64,000 nucleotides of DNA. It comes from SZUA-430 sp964646885. Lineage in GTDB: Bacteria > Pseudomonadota > Alphaproteobacteria > Micropepsales > Micropepsaceae. Below the pieces are notes generated by a model that made no database searches, was not told the origin of the DNA, and saw nothing but the letters and a program-made list of their open reading frames with translations. Shown in pieces: positions 33,906 to 42,298 of the stretch. Within the stretch, counting starts at the first letter, position 1. Each line of letters opens with the position of its first letter. Where the stretch lies: NCBI GenBank assembly GCA_964646885.1, contig CAZYFM010000006.1:1-64000 (forward strand), read 5' to 3'. Made by a program: the position numbers and the translations under genes.

Positions 33906-34664
33906 TCAGGCTATCGACACTGGCCCATAGAGCCATGTCAACCACAGTCCCGCTGCAAGACCTGTGCCCAGGGGAACCCGGGTCTCGGCCGTCATCCGCT
34001 CACCCTTCAGCGCCACAATGGCAAGCATTGCGGCGTTTACCATAACGGCCCAGAGAATGACTGTGCCAAGACCTTGCAGACCGACCCAGGCTCCCGCGGC
34101 TGCCGCCAGCTTCACGTCTCCCAGCCCAAGGCCCTCCCGGTGGCGATAACGAAGGTATGCCCAGGCGAGTGCCGACATCATCGCCGCGCCCACCACAACA
34201 CCCGCGACGCTGTCCCAGACACCTCCGGGATCGAGCGCCGTGATGACCACAAGCCCCAAGGGGATCAGAGGCAACGTCAGCGCATCCGAGAGGAACAGGC
34301 TTCTTGCATCCATCACTGCGAGCGCCAGCAGCGTCCAGCCCAGCAGCACCGTCAGCACTAGCGCTTCCGGGGCAACGGACATTGCGCCCCAAATCACCAC
34401 GACAATCGCGGCAAGCTCCATGCCGGGGTAAAGGGTGCTTATCTGCGCGCCACAGTGCCGGCATTTTCCGCCAGAAAACACCCATGACAGCACCGGCACA
34501 AGATCAGCGAACCCGAGCGCGTGTCCGCATGTCCTGCACCGGGAGCGTGACACGACGATGTCTTCTTCCTGCGGTAGCCGAACCACCAGCACTGCAAGGA
34601 AGCTGCCGACGAAGGGCGCGAGAAGAACCAGCGTCAGGAACTCGGGAGAAATCCATGGGCTCAT
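33906..34664 (-). CDS. gspO: Prepilin peptidase / N-methyltransferase GspO (PilD family)
   Basis: A 252-residue A24-family membrane aspartic protease. Both catalytic aspartates have typical surroundings (MDARSLFLSD and GLGLGDVKL), and two CxxC pairs (CRTC, CRHC) form the cytoplasmic zinc domain. It cleaves and N-methylates the pseudopilins encoded around it. ATG 34664 overlaps the gspK stop (ATGA). Placement between gspK and gspE, rather than in a separate pil locus, suggests it is dedicated to this secretion system. Confidence 0.93.
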   Translation of the reverse strand: MSPWISPEFLTLVLLAPFVGSFLAVLVVRLPQEEDIVVSRSRCRTCGHALGFADLVPVLSWVFSGGKCRHCGAQISTLYPGMELAAIVVVIWGAMSVAPEALVLTVLLGWTLLALAVMDARSLFLSDALTLPLIPLGLVVITALDPGGVWDSVAGVVVGAAMMSALAWAYLRYRHREGLGLGDVKLAAAAGAWVGLQGLGTVILWAVMVNAAMLAIVALKGERMTAETRVPLGTGLAAGLWLTWLYGPVSIA

Positions 34665-35566
34665 GAGGAGCGACCGGATCTGAGCGCGTCGCACGCCGCG
34701 CGCGCCTTCTCCCTCACGGGGTAAAGCTGTTCGATGGAAAGCACCCAGAACGGGTCGTCCGGGTTTCCCGTCACGCGAATGGAAACGCGCTCACCCCGCC
34801 GAACCTTCCGGGCTGCATCCTCGAGCTCCACTGTCACCTCGAAAATGTCACCGGGTGCGATGATCTGCGTCGAGGTCACGGGCACCTTTCCCTGTGCGAT
34901 TTCTGAAGGCTCGATCCCCAATGCTTCCTGCAGCGCCGGCGATGCGTTCTCGACAACAACGCCCGGCGCCTGGGTCAGAATGGTGAGCTCTGTCCTTACA
35001 CAATCGAAAATCGCGGGTGACATGCCCAGCACGAGTTTCATCTCGCCCACGGAGTCGAAAAACCGGTTGGATGGGCTCCAGGCCAGACCTGCCGCATCAT
35101 ACTGAACCTTTTCTGCTCCATTCACGTGGACCAGATCGTCTCCATCCCGCCAATCCTCGACTGCCGCCGCGAGTGCCTGCGCCTTTTCGATCGGCACGCC
35201 GGCTGACCGGAACAAGGCTGCCAGCAAATTCTGATCGGCGTAATTCGGGTCCACTTTGCCCCGTTCGGGACGAACCGAAATCCTGACCCTCCACCCCGAT
35301 ATCTCGACAATCTCTGGCTTCGAAAGGAGTTCCGGCAGCGTTCCGCGCGCCGACACCAGCACGTTCGCTGCATAATCCACCGCGCCTTCGATTGCGGATT
35401 GCGCCTGCGCCCTGACCAGATGACGACCTGCGGCCTCCACCGTCGAACGCGATGCAGAAACAACGCCGATGACGATCAGCGACAGCGCAGCGAGAAACGC
35501 CAGAACGATGACGAGCGCCATTCCGCGCTGCTGGACCACCCTGTCACGGCCGACACGCTCAGGCAT
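34661..35566 (-). CDS. gspK: Type II secretion minor pseudopilin GspK
   Basis: A 301-residue protein. The prepilin-like N-terminus is QQRG-MALVIVLAFLAALSL, lacking the +5 Glu as is usual for GspK, the pseudopilus tip protein. Its large globular domain has ALAAAVEDWRDGDD, a typical GspK segment. The start overlaps the gspJ 3' end by 8 bases and its stop overlaps gspO. Confidence 0.93.
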   Translation of the reverse strand: MPERVGRDRVVQQRGMALVIVLAFLAALSLIVIGVVSASRSTVEAAGRHLVRAQAQSAIEGAVDYAANVLVSARGTLPELLSKPEIVEISGWRVRISVRPERGKVDPNYADQNLLAALFRSAGVPIEKAQALAAAVEDWRDGDDLVHVNGAEKVQYDAAGLAWSPSNRFFDSVGEMKLVLGMSPAIFDCVRTELTILTQAPGVVVENASPALQEALGIEPSEIAQGKVPVTSTQIIAPGDIFEVTVELEDAARKVRRGERVSIRVTGNPDDPFWVLSIEQLYPVREKARAACDALRSGRSS

Positions 35567-36206
35567 GACGGCACCCGAAGGACACAGGATCGTAGATGCA
35601 GGTCGGCTCCCTCGAGATGCGCGGCCTGACCATCAACTCGGGCCAGGTCATCTGTCCCTTTGCGCCGGCTGTTGCCCGGATCACGATCAGGGCCGGGACG
35701 CCCGTTTGCTCCACCCAGTCCGTTCTCCACACGAACTTCCCATTCTGGTCCAGGATGGCAAAATGGAACTCTATGTCCTGGAGACCGGTCGCAAGCTGAC
35801 GCACATGCCGTGACTTGCGGCCCGACATCGACGTCCAGACCAGATGAAGGCTGCGACTGCCGGCCTTGCCTGACACCATCAACTCGAACCTGGCCACCTC
35901 GCTTGCGTCGAGCGCCGTCGGCGACACCGCGATGAAGGACATCGTTCCGGCGGAAGCGCGAAACAGATAGGGGTCTGACGGGATACCCGGGTCGAGGTCG
36001 CGCGGAATGACGCGCTGGAACACCGTGCGCAACAGGGCCTGTGCTCCCGCCACCGCATCGTGCTGCTCGGCACGCTGCTGGCTTCGCTCCCAGATCCTCG
36101 TGCCAAAGCGCATGCCGCCCGTCATCGCGACGGCGATCATGCCCAGGAGCGCGAGCACCACCAGCAGTTCGGCGAGTGAGTATCCCGACTGGTGCCTCAG
36201 CCTCAT
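35559..36206 (-). CDS. gspJ: Type II secretion minor pseudopilin GspJ
   Basis: A 215-residue pseudopilin with prepilin motif HQSG-YSLAELLVVLALLG and the GspJ-like body (WERSQQRAEQ, FQRVIPRD, SLHLVWTSM). ATG 36206 lies 1 base after the gspI stop; the open frame to 36428 would run through gspI. GspJ joins GspI and GspK in the tip complex of the pseudopilus. Confidence 0.9.
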   Translation of the reverse strand: MRLRHQSGYSLAELLVVLALLGMIAVAMTGGMRFGTRIWERSQQRAEQHDAVAGAQALLRTVFQRVIPRDLDPGIPSDPYLFRASAGTMSFIAVSPTALDASEVARFELMVSGKAGSRSLHLVWTSMSGRKSRHVRQLATGLQDIEFHFAILDQNGKFVWRTDWVEQTGVPALIVIRATAGAKGQMTWPELMVRPRISREPTCIYDPVSFGCRHA

Positions 36207-36207
36207 G

Positions 36208-36600
36208 TCAGCGCCCCTGCCCCGGCACAAAAACCAGCCTTTCCAGCTGTATCGACTTTCCGCCGCGGGGTGTGTTCCAGGCGACAGTGACACGCAGAAG
36301 TACGGGAGACGCGCCAAGCTCGCTTGATGACGGCAGCGCGGGTGGCGGCAATACCTGCAGTTTCCATGTGAAGACGGAGCCAGCCACAGCCCCCTGATGC
36401 ACGTCCGGTATGCGACGGAGGGCGACAATGCGGTCCATCTGTGACTGGGCGACGAGAACCGCTTCCTGCGTCGTCGCTGCAGCGTCGAAGGCCTTCAAAC
36501 CCGTGCCGGCCGCCTGGTACAGCGTGACCATCACGACGGCCATGATCGCAAAAGCCACAAGCGCTTCGATGAGGGTGAACCCCGCCTGCACCGGCTTCAT
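36208..36600 (-). CDS. gspI: Type II secretion minor pseudopilin GspI
   Basis: A 130-residue pseudopilin with motif QAG-FTLIEALVAFAIMAV at the N-terminus and the short GspI body (VLVAQSQMDRI, RVTVAWNTPRGGKSIQLERL). It overlaps gspH by 4 bases and is followed by gspJ after 1 base. Confidence 0.92.
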   Translation of the reverse strand: MKPVQAGFTLIEALVAFAIMAVVMVTLYQAAGTGLKAFDAAATTQEAVLVAQSQMDRIVALRRIPDVHQGAVAGSVFTWKLQVLPPPALPSSSELGASPVLLRVTVAWNTPRGGKSIQLERLVFVPGQGR

Positions 36601-37031
36601 GGCACGGCTTCCACGACGAGGGGCGCCAGAATTCCGGCCTGACGGAGCCGCAGCTTGCGCGTGCCGTTGGACAGGACAATCACGCCGGAGACCGATCCGT
36701 CCCAGCCCAGAAGCAGCCTGCCATCCGGCGCATCAGTGACGATTGAAACAGACGTGCTGGCCGAAAGCGGAATACGCGTGCCGTCCGAACTGATCAGTTC
36801 GCGCGAGCCGCTGCCGCGCACCTGCAGGGATACATCTTTCTGCAGGTCCATCGCTGTCTCGCGCAACTGGCGAACCCGTGTCGCCACCAGGCGCGCGTCG
36901 CCATCAAGCGAAAGCCTGTCAAGGGAGCGCGCCGCCATGGGCAGGCCTGCCGTGGCCACGATCGCCATGATGGCGAGGACAACCATCAGCTCCAGCAGCG
37001 AGTACCCGGCCATGGCGCGCTTTCCATGCAT
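36597..37031 (-). CDS. gspH: Type II secretion minor pseudopilin GspH
   Basis: A 144-residue pseudopilin with motif AMAG-YSLLELMVVLAIMAI and a GspH-like body (RLVATRVRQLRETAM, LLGWDGSVSGVIV). It starts 2 bases after gspF. In this order gspG is not adjacent to gspH, contrary to the classic gspG-H-I-J-K arrangement. Confidence 0.9.
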   Translation of the reverse strand: MHGKRAMAGYSLLELMVVLAIMAIVATAGLPMAARSLDRLSLDGDARLVATRVRQLRETAMDLQKDVSLQVRGSGSRELISSDGTRIPLSASTSVSIVTDAPDGRLLLGWDGSVSGVIVLSNGTRKLRLRQAGILAPLVVEAVP

Positions 37032-37033
37032 CG

Positions 37034-38257
37034 CTACAGCGCCAGGTCATTTGCCGCGAAGATGCCACTCACCACGCCGCTCATGATGCCGGCAACAATG
37101 AGGCCGAGCACAATGGTCACGACGGGGAGCAACAGTGCCGACAGCCTGTCCATCCGGGTCTGGACATCCCGCTCGAATATCTCCGCCGCTTCCTGAAGCA
37201 TGGGAGCGATCCTGCCAGTTTCCTCGCCGACCGCAACGAACTCGATCGCCAGTCGCGGAAACACTGCCGCTTCCTCCATGGCGCTGCGCAAGGTGCGTCC
37301 ATGCTTCACGCGGCCGATCACTGTTCCCAGCCTTTCGCGCATGTGGCTGTTCGATATCGTCTGCTGAGACGCTTCGAGAGCCCGGTTCAACGGCATGCCA
37401 CCTTCGACGAGCATGGCAAGGTTCCGGCAGAACTGCGAGGTCTGATAGTAGAGCGGAATATCGAGCAGATACCGAGCCGAGATTGCGTGCCTGTCGATCG
37501 CCTGCCTCGTGGCAGGCTGGCGCAGCATGTAGAGCAAGCCAAGGAGAGCTGCGATCAGCATGAACGCGATGCTGTAGCCATAGTCCCTAAAGAGGTGCGA
37601 CACCCACAGGAGCATGGCTGCAGGCCACGGCAATGCGGCTCCGCTTTCCTCGAAGAGGGGCTCCAGCTGCGGCAGGACGCTCGTGAATATCAGGGCCAGC
37701 ACTGCAATCATGGTGACGAGCAGCAGGCCCGGATAGATCATGGCCGATACGATCTTCTCCGAGAGCTCGCGCGACCTTGTTTCCGCGTCCGCGATCCGGG
37801 ACATGACTTCCGGCAGACGCCCACTGGCCTCTCCGGCAGCCACAAGCCGCCGCATCGGCTCGGGAAACATGTCGCCTCCGCGGCGAAGCGCAGCCGAGAG
37901 AGGTTCACCACTGCGCAGGCTTTCGAGTATCGACTCCAGGATTTTCCGGACCGGCGGCGCGGCGGACAGCGCCAGCAAGGTCACCAGAGAACGCTCCACC
38001 GTGAGCCCGGCCTTCAACAGCACGCTCAGCTCCTGCAGCAGCGTTACGCGAATGCGCGCCGGGGATCGCGTCGTCGGAACCGGCAGGGCCGAAAAAATTG
38101 ACTGACCGCTTCCCGCAATGGGCTGTTCGGAGACCCGCACGGGCGTCAGCCCCCTGGACAGGAGTTGCTCCACGGCAAGGCTGCGCGTCGGCGCCTCCGT
38201 GGCGCCACGCGTCAGGCTTCCGTCCTTGCCGGCAGCTTCGTAGTTGAAAACGGGCAC
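37034..38257 (-). CDS. gspF: Type II secretion inner-membrane platform protein GspF
   Basis: A 407-residue protein with two T2SSF domains (LLQELSVLLKAGLTVERSL and FCRNLAMLVEGGMPLNRALE) and three membrane helices, the platform that couples GspE to pseudopilus assembly. GTG 38257 is chosen: it gives the family-typical N-terminus (VPVFNYEAAGKDG), has GAGGAC 7 bases upstream, and yields the usual length; the open frame reaches 38356. It is the first gene of the gsp unit, about 110 bases after sco1 on the same strand. Confidence 0.94.
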   Translation of the reverse strand: MPVFNYEAAGKDGSLTRGATEAPTRSLAVEQLLSRGLTPVRVSEQPIAGSGQSIFSALPVPTTRSPARIRVTLLQELSVLLKAGLTVERSLVTLLALSAAPPVRKILESILESLRSGEPLSAALRRGGDMFPEPMRRLVAAGEASGRLPEVMSRIADAETRSRELSEKIVSAMIYPGLLLVTMIAVLALIFTSVLPQLEPLFEESGAALPWPAAMLLWVSHLFRDYGYSIAFMLIAALLGLLYMLRQPATRQAIDRHAISARYLLDIPLYYQTSQFCRNLAMLVEGGMPLNRALEASQQTISNSHMRERLGTVIGRVKHGRTLRSAMEEAAVFPRLAIEFVAVGEETGRIAPMLQEAAEIFERDVQTRMDRLSALLLPVVTIVLGLIVAGIMSGVVSGIFAANDLAL

Positions 38258-38367
38258 GGTAAATGTCCTCGGGACGGGTGCATCATACCCAAAGCCCGGT
38301 GCGCCGCACATTTGGAACTGCAGGTAAGGTATCCGGCCGGACCCGGGTGACCGCATAGGCCCAGCGG

Positions 38368-38967
38368 CTATTTTTCCTTGATATTCAGGAGTTTCCGCAG
38401 GCGAGAGACACTCAGTTCCCGCGAGGCGCCGAAGGCGATCGTGTCGACAACCTCACCTTCCGCATTAATCAAGAACGCGAGCGCCGTGTGGTCGAGCGTG
38501 TAGTCGCCCTTGCCCGTGTTCACTTTCTGCCAGCGCACGTCATAGGAACGCGCAATCTTTCCGACAGATTCTTCCGGACCGGTCAGCGGAACCACGCGCC
38601 CCTTGAAGCCCGAGAAGTACTTCTTCATGACGGCCGGCGTGTCCCGTGAAGGATCGAGGGAGACAAAAACGATGCGCGTGTCATTGGCTGGCGCGCCGAT
38701 GTCCGCGAGCGCCGCATCAATTTCCCAAACCGTCACCGGGCAAACTACCGGACAATGCGTGAAGCCGAAAAAGAGCACGCGCGGCTTGCCGTCCAGGTCG
38801 GACAGCCGTGCCGGCTGTCCATCCTGCGACAGGAGCTCGATGTGGGCGGTGTCGCGCCCCAGCTTTGCGAGATCGGCTTTGGTCGACGTGGCCTGCTTCG
38901 CGGTAGCTGCGAATGCCGGACCCGCCACGAGCAGGGTCAACAGAACCGCAAAGAGCTGATGTCGCAC
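38368..38967 (-). CDS. SCO1/SenC/PrrC copper chaperone
   Basis: A 199-residue protein with a cleavable signal peptide (cleavage near AFA, residue 20) and a thioredoxin-like fold. The copper ligands C72 and C76 (THCPVVCPV) and H160 (LDHTA) are all present. SCO proteins deliver copper or reducing power to the CuA site of aa3-type oxidase, and in some Alphaproteobacteria affect cbb3. It is upstream of gspF on the same strand, with no oxidase subunit gene nearby. Confidence 0.92.
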   Translation of the reverse strand: MRHQLFAVLLTLLVAGPAFAATAKQATSTKADLAKLGRDTAHIELLSQDGQPARLSDLDGKPRVLFFGFTHCPVVCPVTVWEIDAALADIGAPANDTRIVFVSLDPSRDTPAVMKKYFSGFKGRVVPLTGPEESVGKIARSYDVRWQKVNTGKGDYTLDHTALAFLINAEGEVVDTIAFGASRELSVSRLRKLLNIKEK

Positions 38968-39053
38968 GACGCTGATCTCGGATGTTTCTGGAGAATGCGC
39001 TTCAGCTTAGCCGGACCGAAGCGCGGCGTCGAGTAATCCCGATGGCGAACGGT

Positions 39054-39812
39054 TTACTTCCTGACCCAGCCATTCCTGATGGCTTCGCGCTCGCCTTGCT
39101 CGTCAAGCACGGTCTTGCGACCGAGCCTGGCATAAGCCGCATCGATCACCGGGTCATTTGGCACGCCTGCCGCGTAGTAACCAGCCTTGTTGGGCAGCGC
39201 AGGCATCCTTGCAAACGCCTCGATGCACCATTCGTTCTCTGAAACGTCCCGGCATACCAGGATGCGAGCTGCCATTTCGTCGTCGTCGAGCTGGGCCTCG
39301 CGGCACATGCGTCCATCGGCGGACACGAACGACACGACGGGCTTCATGTTCAGGCCATCGGACTGCACATGGGAACCAGACGGTGCCGTGGTGATCATTG
39401 ACAGGACGGGACCAGCGAGAGCGATGCCGTCATCCACCTGCTCAAGCCACGACATGCGTGCGGGCCCCATCACGCTGCTGCCTACAACGATCAGCATGGC
39501 GGCGGCAACGCCGACGCCCGTGGGAACCCATTGCCTCCAGGCCGGTGCAGGCTTGCGCAGCGGCACCACGTTGTCGGACGAGACAGATGCTTCTTCCTGC
39601 GGCGCGTCCTCAAGGAGGCGCGTGAAGCGGCTGGTGCCGCCCAGATCAGTTCGCACCGACGATCGCAGCAACTCATCAACTGCCTGCATGCGACGCAGAC
39701 GCTCCTGCAGGTCGACGCTTCGTTCGAGCTCTGCGCGCACACTCTCCGCGGCCTGAGCATCGAGCTCGCCGTCGCAGTAGGCCATCAGCGTTTCATTGGT
39801 AATTGTTGTCAT
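39054..39812 (-). CDS. Transmembrane anti-sigma factor
   Basis: A 252-residue protein that opens with ITNETLMAYCDGELD, the usual start of anti-sigma domains, followed by a leucine-rich helix region, one membrane helix (about residues 98-116, GVGVAAAMLIVVGSSVM) and a periplasmic domain with four cysteines. No HxxxCxxC zinc motif is seen, so it is not a ZAS-type factor. Its start overlaps the sigma gene by 4 bases, so the two are co-translated and it very likely holds that sigma factor at the membrane. Confidence 0.85.
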   Translation of the reverse strand: MTTITNETLMAYCDGELDAQAAESVRAELERSVDLQERLRRMQAVDELLRSSVRTDLGGTSRFTRLLEDAPQEEASVSSDNVVPLRKPAPAWRQWVPTGVGVAAAMLIVVGSSVMGPARMSWLEQVDDGIALAGPVLSMITTAPSGSHVQSDGLNMKPVVSFVSADGRMCREAQLDDDEMAARILVCRDVSENEWCIEAFARMPALPNKAGYYAAGVPNDPVIDAAYARLGRKTVLDEQGEREAIRNGWVRK

Positions 39813-40339
39813 TTTCTTGCACTGGCCGTCTGGCTGGAGTTGGTCGCTTCAATCATTTCACGTAATGCTTCTCTGGCACGATACAATCTGCTCATCAGTG
39901 TTCCGATGGGAATTTCCAGGATACTCGCTGCTTCCTGATAAGAATGTCCATCGATCACAACCAGAGCCAAAACCGTTCGATGCTCGTCGGACAGATTTGA
40001 GAATTGTTCTCGTGTCCGGGTAAGCATCAACATGGTTTCAGTAACCCTTCGACCATCCACCGCCTGATCGGCCGAAGCAAACTCAAGAACCTGCTTCTTT
40101 TTGTCATGCTTAATCTTGCGAACCTTGTCCTTCCACAGGTTCTGCATGATCTTGAACATCCAGCTGTCGAGCCGTGTCCCCGGTTGCCATTGGCTGGACT
40201 TGGAGAGCGCCCGCTCAATCGCTGCTTGTACGATATCGTCCCCTTCATCCTGTGATCCAGTCAAAGCGGCCCCGAACCGCCTCAAACGTGGTAAAAGCTC
40301 TGCAATTCCGCCGCGCAGCTCGCTGAGTTGATTGGTCAT
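39809..40339 (-). CDS. ECF (sigma-24-like) RNA polymerase sigma factor
   Basis: A 176-residue group IV sigma factor with region 2 (DEGDDIVQAAIERAL, RLDSWMFKIMQNLWKDKVR) and region 4 (LSDEHRTVLALVVIDGHSYQEAASILEIPIGTLMSRLYRAREALR). ATG 40339 is preferred over an in-frame TTG at 40384. It is followed by its anti-sigma gene and diverges from a subtilisin-like protease gene across 185 bases. A GGAAT-N16-CGTT element upstream suggests autoregulation. Confidence 0.92.
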   Translation of the reverse strand: MTNQLSELRGGIAELLPRLRRFGAALTGSQDEGDDIVQAAIERALSKSSQWQPGTRLDSWMFKIMQNLWKDKVRKIKHDKKKQVLEFASADQAVDGRRVTETMLMLTRTREQFSNLSDEHRTVLALVVIDGHSYQEAASILEIPIGTLMSRLYRAREALREMIEATNSSQTASARK

Positions 40340-40351
40340 TTGGTTGCTAAG

Positions 40352-40432
40352 GCCTACAACGAACGGGGACGGCAAATATTCCAAAGAAAAGCAGTTTGAG
40401 CCTGTTTTCGACTCTCTGTAGAAGCCTACAAC
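40352..40432. repeat. Direct repeat GCCTACAAC in the sigma/subtilase intergenic region
   Basis: GCCTACAAC occurs at 40352-40360 and 40424-40432 in the same orientation, 72 bases apart. The second copy also forms TGTAG-AAGC-CTACA. They may be paired binding sites between the divergent genes. Confidence 0.35.
40358..40382 (-). promoter_or_regulatory. Candidate ECF-type promoter of the sigma/anti-sigma operon
   Basis: On the minus strand GGAAT (40382-40378), a 16-base spacer and CGTT (40361-40358) match the ECF pattern GGAAC-N16/17-CGTT with one change. The start site would be about 10 bases before ATG 40339, giving a very short leader. Confidence 0.4.
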
Positions 40433-40524
40433 AGGATTCGGTCATTTGCGTACCAAAACCTCGGCCAAACCCCGGGCGCTCGCCCTGGTCGGGCCGCGGG
40501 CCGGGCGTGGAGTATAGCAATCAC

Positions 40525-42033
40525 ATGCTAAAGAAAATCTTTGCCAGTCTGCTCGCCGGATTTGCGCTGTTTTTGGCCATTTCCGCGGCACAGGCACATG
40601 GCAGCTCCAAGTCGGATGACGAGCAGGAAGTCGAGGCCCCGGACGTCGAGGACGATCACGAGGACAACTCCGGCTCGGGAGACAGCGACGACGATGACTC
40701 TCGTGACGACAGCGATGATGACGAGGACAATTCCGGCAGCGGAAAGGGCTCGGATGACGATGGCGACGACGAGGACCATTCCGGTTCGGGCTCGTCGGGG
40801 TCAGATGACAACTCCGGATCCGGTTCCGACGACAAGTCAGAAAGCTCGGGCTCTTCAAGCTCAGATTCAACGGAGCGCGTGAGCAGCAGCCGCGCGTCTG
40901 GTGGGTCCGCAACGGCGGATGATCGTCAGGCAAACGCAAGTTCGAACAATTCCGAAGGTCGGGTCGCCCGCGCCGAGATCTTTCTCGAGATCGCAGAGAA
41001 CGAGCGCGGCGAGCGCATCCGCAAGGGCGAGCTTGTCCTCCTGACGTCCCGCGCGAACCTGGGCCGCAAGCTGGCTTCCCGAGGCTTCAGCGTCATAGAA
41101 ACGTTCCAGATGCCGGCGCTCGGCATGGTCGGGTTCCGGATTTCCGTGCCGCCAAAAGCCAACAGCGAGAAAATGCTTCTGAAGCTGAAGGCTGTCGATC
41201 CCAAAGGCGTCGCGACCTTCAATCACGTCTATGTGCCGGCGCGTGGCGGGGCGACCGTCGCCAGCACCACGACGGCAACCTCGTCCCTTCCTGCCGCCCC
41301 TGCGGTAAGTGCCCGGATTGGCCTCGTGGATGCGCGGGTGAACGCCAATCACCCGATGCTGAAAAGCGTGAAGGTTTCTTCGCGCAGCTTCGGCATTGCG
41401 ACCTCCTCGGACGACGAGCACGGTACTGCAGTGGCCTCGCGGATTGCAGAAGCCGCGCCTGGCGCGAGCCTGATGGTTGCCAGCGTTTTTTCGGAACTCA
41501 ACAACGGTCAGGAGTACGCCTCGGTTGATGCGATCAGCAAGGCGCTGCAATGGCTGGCAAGCACGAACGTGCCAGTGATCAACCTCAGCCTCGCAGGCCC
41601 TCCCAATCCGGGACTTGAACTCATCACGGCAAAACTTGTCGCGAAGGGGCATGTGCTTGTTGCGGCTGTCGGCAATGAAGGCCCCCACGCCTCTCCACAG
41701 TATCCCGCCGCCTATGCTGACGTGGTTGGCGTGACGGCCGTTGACTCGGATAACCGCGTCTATCTGTATGCGAACCAGGGCGAGTACGTGGACTTCGCGG
41801 CGCAGGGTGTCAACGCGCGCGTGGCTTCAAAAGATGGCGACCTTGAAACCGTTTCCGGAACGTCCTTCGCTGCGCCCGTGGTCGCAGCTGCATTGGCACG
41901 CAAGCTCAAGCAGCCAGATCCCAAGCTTGCGCGAAAGGCGGAACTTGAACTTGCGAAGTCGGCGCAGGATGCCGGTGAACCAGGCCGTGACCCCGTGTAC
42001 GGCTTCGGAATCATCTCCCTGAAGGACCGGTAG
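40525..42033 (+). CDS. Subtilisin-like (S8) serine protease with Asp/Ser-rich N-terminal region
   Basis: A 502-residue exported protein. Signal peptide with cleavage after AQA (residue 23); residues about 28-135 are low-complexity Asp/Ser/Gly, with runs such as DNSGSGDSDDDDS; residues about 140-240 look like an inhibitor-type prodomain; then the S8 catalytic domain. The triad is D269 (GLVDARV), H299 (DEHGTAVAS) and S447 (SGTSFAAPVV), with oxyanion AVGNEGP. The acidic stretch may bind calcium or act as a spacer. ATG 40525 is chosen because it begins the signal peptide. Divergent from the ECF sigma gene. Confidence 0.88.
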   Translation: MLKKIFASLLAGFALFLAISAAQAHGSSKSDDEQEVEAPDVEDDHEDNSGSGDSDDDDSRDDSDDDEDNSGSGKGSDDDGDDEDHSGSGSSGSDDNSGSGSDDKSESSGSSSSDSTERVSSSRASGGSATADDRQANASSNNSEGRVARAEIFLEIAENERGERIRKGELVLLTSRANLGRKLASRGFSVIETFQMPALGMVGFRISVPPKANSEKMLLKLKAVDPKGVATFNHVYVPARGGATVASTTTATSSLPAAPAVSARIGLVDARVNANHPMLKSVKVSSRSFGIATSSDDEHGTAVASRIAEAAPGASLMVASVFSELNNGQEYASVDAISKALQWLASTNVPVINLSLAGPPNPGLELITAKLVAKGHVLVAAVGNEGPHASPQYPAAYADVVGVTAVDSDNRVYLYANQGEYVDFAAQGVNARVASKDGDLETVSGTSFAAPVVAAALARKLKQPDPKLARKAELELAKSAQDAGEPGRDPVYGFGIISLKDR

Positions 42034-42298
42034 CCAAGCGCTTTCAAACGCCCCAAACCGGCGCCACAGAATCTATTCCCTGTGCCGTCAAAAATAGTTG
42101 AGCGAAAAGCACTTCCGTAAAGCTGATCGACTGGTCGAATTATCGCAGAAGTTGCCGGGATTCGTTGCGCTGATACAACTCGGAGCCCCAAACAGAGCCG
42201 GCGGCAATTGCTAACTTTACACCAGCGGACTTGTCGCCCTAAGACTCTCTCCTGTCGAGACTACGCCAGATTCTGACATTCCTGTTCGGAGCTTCAAA

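Noticed and set aside
40600..40930. Repetitive GAC/TCC-rich stretch that could look like a DNA repeat or CRISPR-like array
   Set aside because: It is in-frame low-complexity coding sequence (Asp/Ser/Gly) of the subtilase, with no regular repeat-spacer period.
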